A stretch of 64,000 nucleotides of DNA. It comes from Ailurus styani (Eukaryota > Chordata > Mammalia > Carnivora > Ailuridae). The position numbers and the translations under genes are program-made. Below the pieces are notes generated by a model, which ran no database searches, had not been told where the DNA came from, and worked only from the letters and a program-made list of their open reading frames with translations. Of the stretch, positions 34,017 to 44,560 are shown one piece after another (position 1 is the stretch's first letter; the number at the start of each line of letters is the position of its first letter). Location of the stretch: NCBI GenBank assembly GCA_002007465.1, contig LNAC01000728.1, positions 62,001-126,000 on the forward strand, written 5' to 3'.

Positions 34017-36577
34017 GATCATATGGAGTTATGGTTATGACATCTAGAGTTGAGTTTCCTGGCAACCACAGCAACAAGGAAAACCCGATGAGCTTCATCA
34101 ATAGAACAAAGGAAATATGCTCATTCCTCAAGAGACACACATTTTCTGGTCTTTAATCACAAACAATAACTTGCAATCAAATACGGTTATATTCTTGACA
34201 GTAGCTTTATAACAAATTCAGAGCCATTTTCATCCATGATGTGCTTTACTGAGCCTGTCATCAAAGCCAAAGGCATGGTATCATAACACGTCTTGGTGAA
34301 AGGCGCTCTGCTGTGACTAAGGGAATAGGTTCAAAACCCCTCTGATTACAAGGAAGAAGGTGAAATTGGATTCAGAATTCATCCCACTGAGACACTGCTC
34401 CCTGACGGAGGCTGTTGTGCACGGAATCTCACTCCATTTGCTAGAACATAAGCTTCAACCTGAAAAGTGTGTCTAACTTGTATCTTATTTCACAGTGTAA
34501 ATTCTTGGTACCTTAAGTGATTCAGCCCAACAAGTTCAGTTCTAGAATGTTCGGATTCTGAAGACACTGTAATATTGAGATGACATGTTCTCAGTTGGAA
34601 GTTCTAATAGCCAAACTTGTTAAAAAAAAAAAAAGAAAGAAAAGAAAAGAAAAGAAAAAAAAAGCCCAACACAGTTCTACCACTGATATCCTTTGGGGTT
34701 CCCAAACGACAGATTTAGGACAGGACACATACAACAAGAGCAGCTCAGTTGGTGGGATTCCTCCTCTCAGCCCTCTCTGTGTGGCCTACCAGTGGAGGCC
34801 TCTCGTGCATAGCTCAGGGCTGAGCTCAAGAGCTCAAGTCCGCGCGTTCAGCTAGCTCGGTGGGCTTGCGTGGAGCCTTGCGGGCCGGGAGCCCCTGATG
34901 GGAGCAGGCTGCCTCGCCGCTTACACAGCTGTTAGTCTCCTCATGTTCTTGGGCTGGCCCATCACATGTGTGGCTTCAAAACGCTCAAACCTCAGGCCTC
35001 AAATAATCTTTTGTTCCGCTTTTCTGCTTTGTATGTTTGACTCAGTAGCTTTGTTTATTTTCTTAAAATATTTCCTTTTGGTTTGTGTTTCTTGGCATGG
35101 CCCAGCTATGGTTTTTCTAAAGGCAATCTTCTCCCGACCCCCTTGCTGTTCATAATGCCACACCCCCAGAAGAGTGCAAGCTGTTAGCATGCCTTCCAGT
35201 TCCTGGGGCTCGGAAGGGTACTCAGGACCATGGTGCCGCCTCCTCTTCTCCTGAAGGGTGAGTGCTCATCGGGGACACTGCTGTGTACAGCCCGCAGCAC
35301 TCTTACTTATGGTCCAAAGGATGTACCCAAGCCGAAGAATTCCATATGCTCTTCTTCCAACCCAGTGCTTCTACCATTGACATCAGCTCTATAGGTTTTC
35401 TGAAATTATGTTTCTTGACCTCATCTTTGCAGTTCTATAGCCAGGGAAGCCTTTAAAAGGAAGCCAGGAAGAAGGATGGGTTCCCTTCTGTAGCCCTAAC
35501 ACAGCCTCAGGCTTTCTTTATACAGATCTACCAACCGTTTTTTTCCCCCTGAGGAAAGACATAAAACCATCTCCCTAAGATTGTCAGCATTCCAAAGCAA
35601 CTAGTCCTGCGGGTTTCCTGCATGCTAATGGTCATCGCCCTTCCCTGGAGCTAAGCTCCAGGCTGGAAGCTCTTGGCTCTCCGAACATCCCCTTCAAAGA
35701 GGAAAATACCAGCACCTCCTGAACCAACAATGAGACATGTTTGACTAGTGGTGATGAAATGTCTTCTACAAACACTCCCTACCTTACCCACCTCCCCTTT
35801 CCAGGACTGATTCACCACTGAAATATTTGTGTCACCCAAGTTCAAGTAGATGAAACCAAACTCTTTGGTGCTGGCAGTTCTCAAGTGCCATAGAAAGCAG
35901 CATGAACTTCATGGGCCAGGGAGGTAATTAAATAAGCCAAAGCCAGCAGCTGGTCTCCAGCAGGCCAGCCAGAACGACAAATGAGCGCCGGCCTTGGGCG
36001 TTTCTGGGGCGGATCAGTGGTGCATGCTGGGAATTCATGTTGCACAGTGAGTTCCCCCCACAAGTTCCTGGCCCTCCCCAGCCAGAGTACGTACCTCAGC
36101 GTGAGAGGGGACAGGACTCTCCTTGTCTCGTGTGTCCTACCAGCAGCACAATATGAAACTCATTAGCTCAGGACCCTCTCCCTCAGAGCCTGGGACCCTA
36201 ACTCAAGTGTACTTTATACTCTTGTATGGAGACAGGGTATTTTACCTACATTTCAGAATAAGAAAGACTGTGGGGGTCCTATTCTAATGATTTCCTTGGG
36301 AAAAGAAGAAACAAAGTAATATTGAAAACACTAGAAGCAGCCAATTTATGTATCATTGAGAGTATTGTCAGCTGGAGTGCCAATAAAAATCAATGCTCCC
36401 CCCTTGTGAACAAACACTGAACCCACACTTCTCTGTGAGCAGATTTTCCTGGGGGTGCCTAGTCACTGGAAAAGACTGTTCTGGGAGTCATGATTAAAAC
36501 TCCAGAGATAGAAGGAAGAGGACTTATGGTCCTTTCCCACAGAAACTTTAATTTTATATCCCCTGAATTCTATGTTA
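34017..36577. other. Largely unmarked DNA
   Basis: Contains an A-rich (AAAAG)n stretch at 34621-34662 and a GC-richer patch near 34840-34930. No tRNA, snRNA, or coding exon recognised. Frames of up to 91 codons (34580-34855) start in or run through the A-rich tract and lack family features. Confidence 0.4.
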
Positions 36578-36991
36578 GATATTGTAAGGTTTTTCTGGTC
36601 GCGCACAGGAATAAAGACCGCTAAGGCAAATTATAGTCCAAAGACAGAGCTTTATTGCAAGCACCCTCCGGCGAGGTTCCGCGACTCTGAGAGAAGGGAG
36701 TCGGGGAAGTCGCGCGCAAGGCAGAGTGATGGGGGCTTTTATTGGGTAAAGCAGGGGAGGGGCTAGGCATCAGCCATCTTGATGAGTTTTGGCGGGAAGG
36801 TCCGCCATCTTGGATGGACTTTGGCGGGAAGGTCTGCCATCTTGGACGGGCTTTGGCGGGAAGGTCCGCCATCTTGGATGGGCTTTGGCGGGAAGGTCCG
36901 CCATCTTGGACGGGCTTTGGCGGGAAGGTCCGCCATCTTGGACGGGTTTTCATTTTGTATAGCTTCCATCTCCTGCCAGCCCAACAGATAT
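36578..36991 (-). mobile_element. Solo ERV LTR with 5-bp target-site duplication
   Basis: Read on the minus strand the element (36583-36986, 404 bp) starts TGTTGGGCTGGC and ends AACCTTACA, i.e. TG...CA. GATAT flanks it on both sides (36578-36582, 36987-36991). Core promoter and processing signals are in the right order on the minus strand: CT-rich box near 36757, TATA-like AATAAAAG at 36736-36743, polyadenylation signal AATAAA at 36651-36656, and a ~70-bp U5. The U3 carries a tandem 32-bp array. No internal genes remain, so it is the product of LTR-LTR recombination. Good preservation of the ends suggests a relatively recent insertion. The short Pro/Arg-rich frames are shadows of the array. 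Confidence 0.9.
36773..36950 (-). promoter_or_regulatory. U3 tandem array of paired E2F-like and YY1-like motifs
   Basis: A 32-bp unit repeats about five times, with a partial extra unit. Each unit has TTTGGCGGGAA, a close match to the E2F consensus (36788, 36820, 36852, 36884 and 36916), followed by GCCATCTT, the reverse of the YY1 core AAGATGGC (36773, 36804, 36836, 36868, 36900 and 36932). The array lies directly upstream of the TATA-like box on the LTR's own strand. Motifs are seen; binding is inferred. Confidence 0.85.
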
Positions 36992-37411
36992 AATTATTAC
37001 CTTTTCAGGATCATCTAAAACTTTAACTTATTTATGATATAGCAATAGTATATTGTCTTTATTATGTAGCACTGAATGTAGCTGAAAGTATGCATTGGGC
37101 TGTCTGTCACTCTACTGTGGGTGTTATACAACATATTCGCTATTGGGTGGAAATAAGTAGATGGGGATTTCCCAAGCTACTGTCTCACTGCACACTGTTC
37201 TTGGGGTTTTATTGAGGGTGATATGAAACAAAACTTTGTTATGTATGGAGATTAATTTTAATGACAGCTGATGGCATGAATTTAAAAAGTTTTGTGTTTT
37301 TTTTTTTTTACCTTGGGATCTTTTATAACTGACTGTGTGCTGTGAATCTCCAAGTATGCTGCATTTCCCAAATTTATTTTACAAAGTGATTTTCATTTCT
37401 TTTTCTTGAAC
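36992..37411. other. Unmarked AT-rich DNA
   Basis: Nothing recognised between the solo LTR and the next SINE. Confidence 0.4.
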
Positions 37412-37607
37412 TTTTTTTTTAAAGATTTTATTTATTTTTTGACACAGAGAAACACAGCAAGAGAGGGAGTACAAGCAGGGGGAGTGGGAGAGGGAGAAGC
37501 AGCATCCCGCCCAGCAGGGAGCCCGATGCAGCACTCGATCCCAGGACTCTGGGATCATGATCTGAGCTGAAGGCAGACGCTTAACGACTGAGCCACCCAG
37601 GTGCCCC
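37412..37607 (-). mobile_element. Can-SINE, older type
   Basis: Reverse SINE with AGTACAAGCAGGGGGAGTGG, GATCATGATCTGAGCTGAAG, ACGACTGAGCCACCCAGGTG. Flanks GAACTTTTT and GAACTCTTAA are weakly alike. Confidence 0.94.
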
Positions 37608-38592
37608 TAGAACTCTTAACTCTTAACATCTCATGAAATACTGAGCTTTGGAACACAGTTCAATAAGTGTTGTGTTAGGCAGTATTTCCTGTGACATGAA
37701 CTAATGTGACCAGTATAGTTTAGACTAGAAAGTGCTAGAAGATCCATAGAAGCAACCTATGTTATTTTAGTAATATTCTTCATGGCCATTCAGTTCTGTT
37801 TTAAAAACAGCACCTGAAGAGAGGACTGTCTGAGGAGCAAGCCAGCGAGCAATCTGGCTACCGCTTTCTTGGCTTAAGGCTGCTCGGGTGTGGTCCTTGT
37901 CACATTATGCTCTTGGATTGGAAATGCTTGTGTGGCCAACCTGGGAGGCTAATCACCTGAGCACAGAATCTAAAGTTACATTTGTAAGAAAATCTGCTCA
38001 GAGTCCTAAAGGGCTAGTTTACCATTTCATGGAGAAATGACTTACAAGATGGCACTGTCTATATCGAAAACTTAACTCTCCTACCTCATAGACATTTCAG
38101 CTGTCGTTCCCTCATTCAGACTTTGCCTTCCTTATCTAGGTTGTTCCAAATCAGTGAGGTGAACCTGTCCCCAGAGCTGTGACATGAATACAGTGTGAAG
38201 AGAAAAACCCTCCCTCTCCAGCATTTCAGTCCATTTTGCAGCTCTGGTCACACCTCCTCATGTTACTGCTAAATTAGTCAAGCTCCTGGCACGAGTTTGC
38301 TACTCAGAGCAAGGCAACTTGTCCTTTGTTGTATTGAGGGGAAGCCTCGGGGCTCCTTTTAATCTGATAGTTTTAATTCAATTTAATCTGCCCAGTAAAT
38401 ATTTTTCTTCAGCTGCAGAAATGTGTAAATCAACTAAGTAGTTCGTAATCTATGTATACAGTTAACAGAGCTCGTGCTGACCAGTGCCATGGGCTTGAAA
38501 TAAATTTGCTTTTGCTGGGCCATCACTATGGTTACCCAGAAGGGAAAGCAATTCATGTGAGAGCAAGGACAGAAATGATACCTCGCCTTGGT
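37608..38592. other. Unmarked DNA
   Basis: No repeat or gene recognised. Confidence 0.4.
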
Positions 38593-38785
38593 GGCAGCTA
38601 CCATGTATTGAATAGTTGCTCAGTTCTTGTAGTGTTTCATTATCTTCATTAAACTTGGCAAGGTCGGCATTGCTATTCTTTCACAGATGAGTTAAAGTGA
38701 GGTAAAGAGAGCTTGCGTCTAAAGCCTCCCCCGCAACTAGTTGGTGAAACTGGTCTTCAAACCCAAGTATGATTGGGGCTAATAC
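38593..38785 (-). mobile_element. MIR fragment
   Basis: Antisense MIR: ACCATGTATTGAATAGTTGC, TTCATTATCTTCATTAAAC, ATTCTTTCACAGATGAGTTA, and AACTAGTTGGTGAAACTGGT followed by CAAACCCAAG. Confidence 0.7.
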
Positions 38786-39287
38786 CTTTTCTCTTGCTAT
38801 TACACTACCATCATTCTACCCCTGTAAAACTGACCCACATAATTTTAACCTTTTCGGTTCTATGGCTAGAGAGCCTAGGTTTGATGCAACGGATTTGGCT
38901 GGGAAGATTTTAATTTTTTTAATCTGTCTTTCTTTTCTTTCTTTACTTTCTTCACTTTCTCTCTTTTCTTTCTTTCTTTCTTTCTTCCCGAAGTATCTCA
39001 AGACCATGATCCAATTGGATCTTTCAAATTTCCTCAAAAATTCCCCTGGAGACACAGGAGGAGATGAAAACTCATACCTCCACCAATATTTAGGACAAAC
39101 ATCCACACTTTATTCAGAATTGGGAGTCACATGCACAACTGCAAGACCACGAGTTGATATGGAAAAATATATTCTGAGGCCCGCTTATGCGATGTTGCTA
39201 AGAACAGTGGAAACCTGCTCTCACTGGAGCAAGGAGTAATATTATTTCCTTTTTGCACAGCCAGTCAATTCAGAATTATCAAGTCTT
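38786..39287. other. Unmarked DNA with a (TTTC)n tract
   Basis: The CT-rich run at about 38927-38987 carries the 156-codon plus-strand frame (38769-39239). Its composition (Ser/Leu/Phe runs) follows the simple repeat, so I do not call it a gene. Confidence 0.45.
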
Positions 39288-39480
39288 TTTTTTTTTTTAA
39301 GGTTTATTTATTTATTTATTTGAGCAAGAGATAGAGCATGATCAGGGGAGAGAGGGAGAAGCAGGCTCCCCGCTGAGCAGGGAACCTGACTTGGTGCTCA
39401 ATCCCAGGACCCCAGGACCCTGGGATCATGACCTGAACCAAAGGCAGATGTTTAACCATCTGAGCCACCCATGTGGCCCA
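39288..39480 (-). mobile_element. Can-SINE, older type
   Basis: Reverse SINE with GATCATGACCTGAACCAAAG, CATCTGAGCCACCCATGTGG. Flanks AGAATTATCAAGTCTTT and AGAACTATCAAATCTTT are a diverged target-site duplication with two mismatches. Confidence 0.92.
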
Positions 39481-39834
39481 AGAACTATCAAATCTTTAGT
39501 AAGACTCAAGGCCTCTCTACTTTACTGGGGTTATTGTTGGAGGTAACTAGGATGATGTGAGCATGGATGTGGGGTGGGGAGGAGTAGAGGTGGAGTGNGG
39601 GTAGGGGTGGGAGGCAAGATGAGGGAGGAAAGGGGTAAATAAAAAGCAAGTTGAACATTTTATGTGTAGAGAGAGTCAAAAGATGACAGTTCTAATAGTA
39701 ATTGCAATTTATTGACTATACATATAAAATGATTCCTTTCCCAAAATATGCTTTTATACTGGTATGACTCAGAGCTTAGAAAACTTAGCAAAATAGTATA
39801 TATACATGTACTTTACTGGCGGTTAAGAGGATTG
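39481..39834. other. G-rich patch with an ambiguous base
   Basis: Around 39568-39640 the plus strand has repeated G3-G4 runs (GGGGTGGGG, GGGTAGGGGTGGG) with N at 39598 in the middle. Capable in principle of G-quadruplex folding. The rest is unmarked. Confidence 0.6.
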
Positions 39835-40050
39835 ATCTGAGGTAAGAAAGAATTGAATTTGACTCTCATTCTGATTCTTACTAGTGATGTGACCTTAGGA
39901 AGTCATTTACCCTACATGAGCCTCAGTTTACTGAGCTAATAAAAATAAGAATGGCAATACTTGTTTTGGAGGGATATTGAGGAAATGAAATCAGGTATTA
40001 CACAGAGTATGCATGGCCTGACACACAGCTGGTATTGGAAACTGGTAGCA
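39835..40050 (+). mobile_element. MIR fragment
   Basis: Sense MIR: ATTCTTACTAGTGATGTGACC, TTAGGAAGTCATTTACCCTA, GAGCCTCAGTTTACTGAGC, TGAGGAAATGAAATCAGG, CATGGCCTGACACACAGCTGG. Confidence 0.75.
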
Positions 40051-40060
40051 AAGTAACATT

Positions 40061-40950
40061 TGAGGCCCTATTCCTTTTCTTTCCCCCTGTAATTTGAATA
40101 TAATTTTATTTATTTTATTTTTAAATGTTTTATTGAAAGATGATTTCTTAATAATTCTATATGTCTTGAAAACATTTTCTTTCTTTTCTTTTTCTTTTTT
40201 TCACTTTATTTTTTCAGTGATCCAAGATTCATTGTTTATGCACCACACCCAGTGCTCCATGCAATCCGTGCCCTCCTTGATACCCACCACCAGGCTCACC
40301 CATCCTCCCTCCCCCTTCCCTTCCATAACCCTCAGTTTGTTTCTCAGAGTCCACAGTCTCTCATGGTTTGTCTCCCCCTCCGATTTACCCCAATTCACTT
40401 TTCCTTTCCTTTCCTAATGTCCTCAATGTTATTCCTTATGCTCCATAAGTAAGTGAAAACATAGGATAATTGACTTTCTCTGCTTGACTTATTTCACTCA
40501 GCATAATCTCCTCCAGACCCATCCATGTTGATACAAAAGTTGGGTATTCATCCTTTCTGATAGCTGCATAATATTCCATTGTATATGTGGACCACATCTT
40601 CTTTATCCATTCATCTGTTGAAGGGCATCTCGCTCTTTCCACAGTTTGGTGATTGTGGCCATTGCTGATATGAACATTGGGGTACATATGGCCCTTCTTT
40701 TCACTACATCTGTATCTTTGGGGTAAATACCCAGTAGTGCAATTGCAGGGTCATAGCTACCCTCTATTTTTAAATTTTTGAGGAATCTCCACACGGTTTT
40801 CCAAAGTGGTTGCACCAACTTGCATTCCCACCAACAGTGTAAGAGGGTTCCCCTTTCTCCACATCCTCTCCAACACTTGTTGTTTCCTGTCCTGTTAATT
40901 TTGGTCATTCTAGCTGGTGTAAGGTGGTATCTCAATGAGGCCCTATTCCT
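40061..40950 (-). mobile_element. 5'-truncated L1 with 15-bp target-site duplication
   Basis: An L1 3' end in reverse occupies 40076-40935, flanked by the perfect 15-bp repeat TGAGGCCCTATTCCT (40061-40075, 40936-40950). On the minus strand 40935-40436 encodes the ORF2 C-terminus in two overlapping frames: [18 protein letters not shown] gives the Cys-rich C-X3-C-X7-H-X4-C pattern, and MEYYAAIRKDEYPTF is the classic tail motif. One frameshift in 40603-40687 separates them. The 3' UTR follows to about 40214 with AATAAA, then an A-rich tract (40172-40213). A further ~95 bp precedes the left duplication. Inactive but fairly young. Confidence 0.95.
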
Positions 40951-40974
40951 GTGTTACTACTATGCCATGAAACA

Positions 40975-41085
40975 GTCCTGCAAGGTCAGTAGAAGATGTG
41001 GAGACTTTCCAAGGATACCAGCAGCAGGGGCTGGATTTAAACTAAGATCTGTTTACTCTCCTAGTTAATGCTCTTTCAGTTCTAC
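40975..41085 (-). mobile_element. Possible MIR fragment
   Basis: CTGCAAGGTCAGTAGAAG, GGGGCTGGATTTAAACTAAG and GTTTACTCTCCTAGTTAATGC follow the antisense MIR pattern. Weak. Confidence 0.4.
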
Positions 41086-41594
41086 CTCCATGTTTTGGCT
41101 TGAGCTCATTAGACCGATAGATATATGTTTAAGAGTATTTTAGAAAATCTTAAAAACAATCATTAAAAGCAAATGCTTACCTACAAAAGTGCTGGACAAG
41201 ATAAGAGCAAAGACCTCAAAGTTGAAAAACAAAAGAAATACAAAATATAAATGACAAATGCAAATCACAAAGAATGGTGACAGGAAGATAGCACAGATGA
41301 ATTTTGAAAATAGAGACAAATGGTTTTAACATCCTTATGGAAAGACTCAACCCTCTTTGGGGAATAAAAATAAATTATTAAAATAAATGTCTACTCTTGA
41401 TAAGGGACAGGCTTGATACATAATTCCACAGAAAAGATCAGAATAGTAATAGGGGCAAATATTTGGTAAATGTAAATATAATGAGAGCAGAGAGAGTTGG
41501 AGGTTCGTTTTGGTTCTACTTGGTTATTCTAAGAATGGCTTTCCAGAATCACCTTCTCTCTGTGTTTCCAGATTAGAGTAGGGCAAACAAGGAA
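41086..41594. other. Unmarked AT-rich DNA
   Basis: Nothing recognised. Confidence 0.4.
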
Positions 41595-41659
41595 TTCACT
41601 TGCTATTTGGAAGGCAGCTACGCTCACCACTATACCACCAACGCTTCACTTGCTATTTG
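41595..41659 (-). pseudogene. Retroinserted 5' half of tRNA-Gly(TCC), tailless
   Basis: Minus-strand bases 41644 to 41607 read as the first 38 nt of mammalian tRNA-Gly(TCC): GCGTTGGTGGTATAGTGGTG at the 5' end, then the anticodon arm CTGCCTTCCAA. As I remember the human gene, one base differs (G for A in AGCGTAG). The match starts exactly at tRNA nucleotide 1 and stops in the anticodon loop just past the TCC anticodon; the T arm and acceptor 3' strand are absent. The inserted piece is 35 bp (41610-41644). TTCACTTGCTATTTG is a perfect 15-bp direct repeat at 41595-41609 and 41645-41659. There is no A tail. A-box-like sequence is present, the B box is not, so it should not be transcribed as a tRNA. 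Confidence 0.85.
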
Positions 41660-42408
41660 CAAGGCAGAACTGAGTCATTACTCTCTGAAGGTCATTGTGG
41701 TTACATAGGACGGCAGATAGATGTAGAGGCATGAGAGGATTCCAGCTTGTTCTCACCCCTGACCCCATCCATATGTTTTTCCCGACACCTGGCTCTGCTG
41801 ACCAATCACTTCTCCAGGCCCATCACCAGAAGCTTGGTGGAGACCTGCAGAAGAGGGAGCTAAGCAGAGGATTTAGTTTTACATACACGTTTCCACCCAC
41901 TCCCCTTCATGGCCCTGCTCTGGCAGTTCCATGTCTCTGGCCTCCCAGATTTTCCTGCAGATGCACCCTGCATTCAGCTACCTGGGCCAGTGCTTCTGGA
42001 GAATTGGTTAGTGGTTTTCTCTGGCTCTTGATTCCTCCTTCCAGATCCCTACTTCCCTAGCTTCTTCCATAATTAGATAAAGACTTCTTCCTTTCAAATT
42101 CTTGATTTTATAATACTCAGAGAGGTTCTGCTTTCTGATTGAACCCTGAAAAATAGAGACAGGAGTATCAATTTTATGCAAAGTATAATTTCAGCGGAAG
42201 TATTGACTGGGCAGATATGTGTTCTGTGCCTGGGTCTTGATCTAGAAAGGTGACTCAATGACCACATGGAGGATTCAATGCTATTGAAAGACAAATTCAA
42301 TGTTACTCCTAGTTCCTCCTAGAAATGGGAGGCATGGCTGGACATGTAGGGCTCCAGGGTGAATACCAGATCGTGGGAGCAAATGATAGATTTAGACCAG
42401 AACCTTTA
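41660..42408. other. Unmarked DNA
   Basis: No feature recognised. A 121-codon plus-strand frame (41695-42060) has no family features. Confidence 0.4.
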
Positions 42409-42421
42409 ATGTGGGGAAGGC

Positions 42422-42606
42422 TAGAGTGCCTGGGTGGCTCAGTTGGTTGGGCATCTGCTATCAACTCAGGTCATGATCCCAGGGTCCTGGGATCGAGTCC
42501 TGCATTGGGCTCCCTGCTCAATGAGGAGTCTGGTTCTCCCTCTGCCCCTGCCCCCTGCTCGTGTACTCTCTCTCTCTCTTAAATAAATAAAATCCTCAGA
42601 AAAAGG
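42422..42606 (+). mobile_element. Can-SINE, older type, sense orientation
   Basis: Starts GTGCCTGGGTGGCTCAGTTG and ends AAATAAATAAAATCC plus a short A run. Perfect 13-bp target-site duplication ATGTGGGGAAGGC (42409-42421, 42607-42619). Confidence 0.96.
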
Positions 42607-42619
42607 ATGTGGGGAAGGC

Positions 42620-42899
42620 AAGACAGGGCAGGGTAAACACATTAGGATTGGCTAATTTGAATGATTTTGACAGGTTCTTAAACTGCAGGAATGATCCCTA
42701 GTTGCTTGGTACCTGGCCAGGGGATGATTAAAGCAGAGAAATATCACTTCCTGGGGTGAAAAGGCCAGATGGAGAAGGTAGGGTTCTGATTGTTTAGTTT
42801 ATATATCAAAGGCATGTTCCTAAAGATGTGGTATGTGTGTGTGTATAACATACATTATAATATGGTAAATTGTATATTAATATTACATGCTTATTGTAT
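42620..42899. other. Unmarked DNA with short TG and AT runs
   Basis: A short TGTGTGTG run near 42832 and AT-rich sequence to 42970; nothing else recognised. Confidence 0.4.
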
Positions 42900-42934
42900 A
42901 TAAATTACATTATGTAATATATGCCACATTATAT

Positions 42935-43425
42935 AAATTATGAAATATGGAATATGTTTTTTAAATGTGCATATGAAATATGGAATATATTCAGCCACAA
43001 GAAAGAAGGAAATCCTGTCATTTGTGACAACATGGATGAACCTGGAGGACGTTATGGTGCTTGAAATGAGTGAGCTGGGCGCTGATGGGTAAAGAAATAG
43101 GGAGAGGGTGGTAAAAGGGTACAAACTTTCAGCTATCAGATGAAGTCCAATGATCTAATGTAAAACATGGTGATTATAACTCATAACGTTGCATTGCATA
43201 ATCGAAATTTGCTGAGAGTAGGACTTAAATGTTCTTGCTGAAAAAAACAAATTAAAAAAACCCATAAACATGGGGTGATGGATATCTTAATTAAATGGGG
43301 GAATCCTTTCATGATGTATACATATTTCAAATCATCACAGTGTACACTTCAAACATCTTAAAATTTAATATGTCAATTATACCTCAATAAAGCTAAAATT
43401 GAAAAAATAATTTTGAAAAAGAATA
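42935..43425 (+). mobile_element. L1 3' end fragment
   Basis: Sense L1: GGAATATATTCAGCCACAAG, GTGACAACATGGATGAACC, GCTATCAGATGAAGTCC, then 3' UTR CATGGTGATTATAACTCATA, CATGGGGTGATGGATATC, TACCTCAATAAAGCTAAAAT. Ends in an A-rich tail. Confidence 0.88.
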
Positions 43426-44189
43426 TTCCTGGCTGAATCCTTTGCTGTCACTAAGAATTGGTTAGCCCCTGGGAGGGGCAGCCTTTTCCAGCCAGAAAGA
43501 TTTTTTTTTAAGATGTTAAAACATCATAATACACCAAAAATTTTAAAAGCATTACTAATACATTATTATCCTTTAAAAAAGCTAGTGCCAAAATCTACCA
43601 TATATGTAGTAGCAGTTGTTAATCTTTATTCATTGAATATCATAATATTGGCTATATAAAGGAAAATCAATTAGAAATACAAGAAAAAATGGCCAGAGGT
43701 CACTTAAGTAATCACAAACTCTATCATAAAGAAAATTATAATAAATTCCAAAATGCACAAAAGAAATTTTAAAGGAGTAATTCTCAGATAGTGCAATGAG
43801 ATCAAAGGAGTACAAATGAGTACAAATAGAGATTCAGATCTCTACTTGATCAAACTTACTAATCATGCTCTTCAGATCTTCTCTATATCTTGATTACTAA
43901 TTATATCGGTCTGGATGCATCCAGATCTGTGTTTATGTTAATCTTGATATTTGTGAAAGTACTGAAGTGGTGTAATTAGTGAAATTTAAGGCTTGGGAAA
44001 GCAATGTCATTTAAGAAGGACTAGCATTGTTTTTTCCTCTATTGATTTTTTTTTTTTCTGACTCAGTCTCTAAGGACTCACTGGGAGTAAACTCCTTTCT
44101 ATTCTGCAGACATACCAAGTTACCCAAGCCTCTTTGGTTTGCTGATATTTTCCTACTGGCATGGAAAGCTTGCTGCCTCACCAATTCCA
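43426..44189. other. Unmarked AT-rich DNA
   Basis: Nothing recognised. Confidence 0.4.
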
Positions 44190-44560
44190 TCCCCCACTTC
44201 AAAAACTCTAGAACATCCTTTAAGATACTCTTCAGTTATGTCTATGTAATGCCTGACAGTATTGCCTTATAGTTCTATAAAATAGAACTGATAGTTGTCT
44301 CATTTATTGTGCTTAATACTTCATTTATTAAATCTTTCCATAAGTTCTCATAGTATTATTTATCTGTATACATATGTGGGTGTGCACATGTGTGTAAATC
44401 TTTAAGCATATCTTCTTTCTTCTCTAGATTATACTATGATACCCATGTTTGGACATCAAGGTTGGGGAGGGACATGTGTTTTAGTATTCAGAACAGTTCT
44501 CAGTCTATGGTATTGCTCAGATATTTGTTGAATATAAAAATGATGAACGGATAAACATTT
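44190..44560 (+). mobile_element. L2 LINE 3' fragment
   Basis: ACATCCTTTAAGATACTCTTC and, at the end, AACAGTTCTCAGTCTATGG, TCAGATATTTGTTGAATATAAA agree with sense L2 3' ends. Diverged, boundaries loose. Confidence 0.5.

Noticed and set aside
36621..37018. Open frames of 73-110 codons with repeated FPPK/DGGPSRQSP-like units, resembling a repeat protein
   Set aside because: The periodicity is the 32-bp U3 array of the solo LTR; three overlapping frames show the same repeat, so it is not a protein signal.
38769..39239. 156-codon plus-strand frame
   Set aside because: Its middle is the (TTTC)n tract and the flanks include a MIR end; no protein features.
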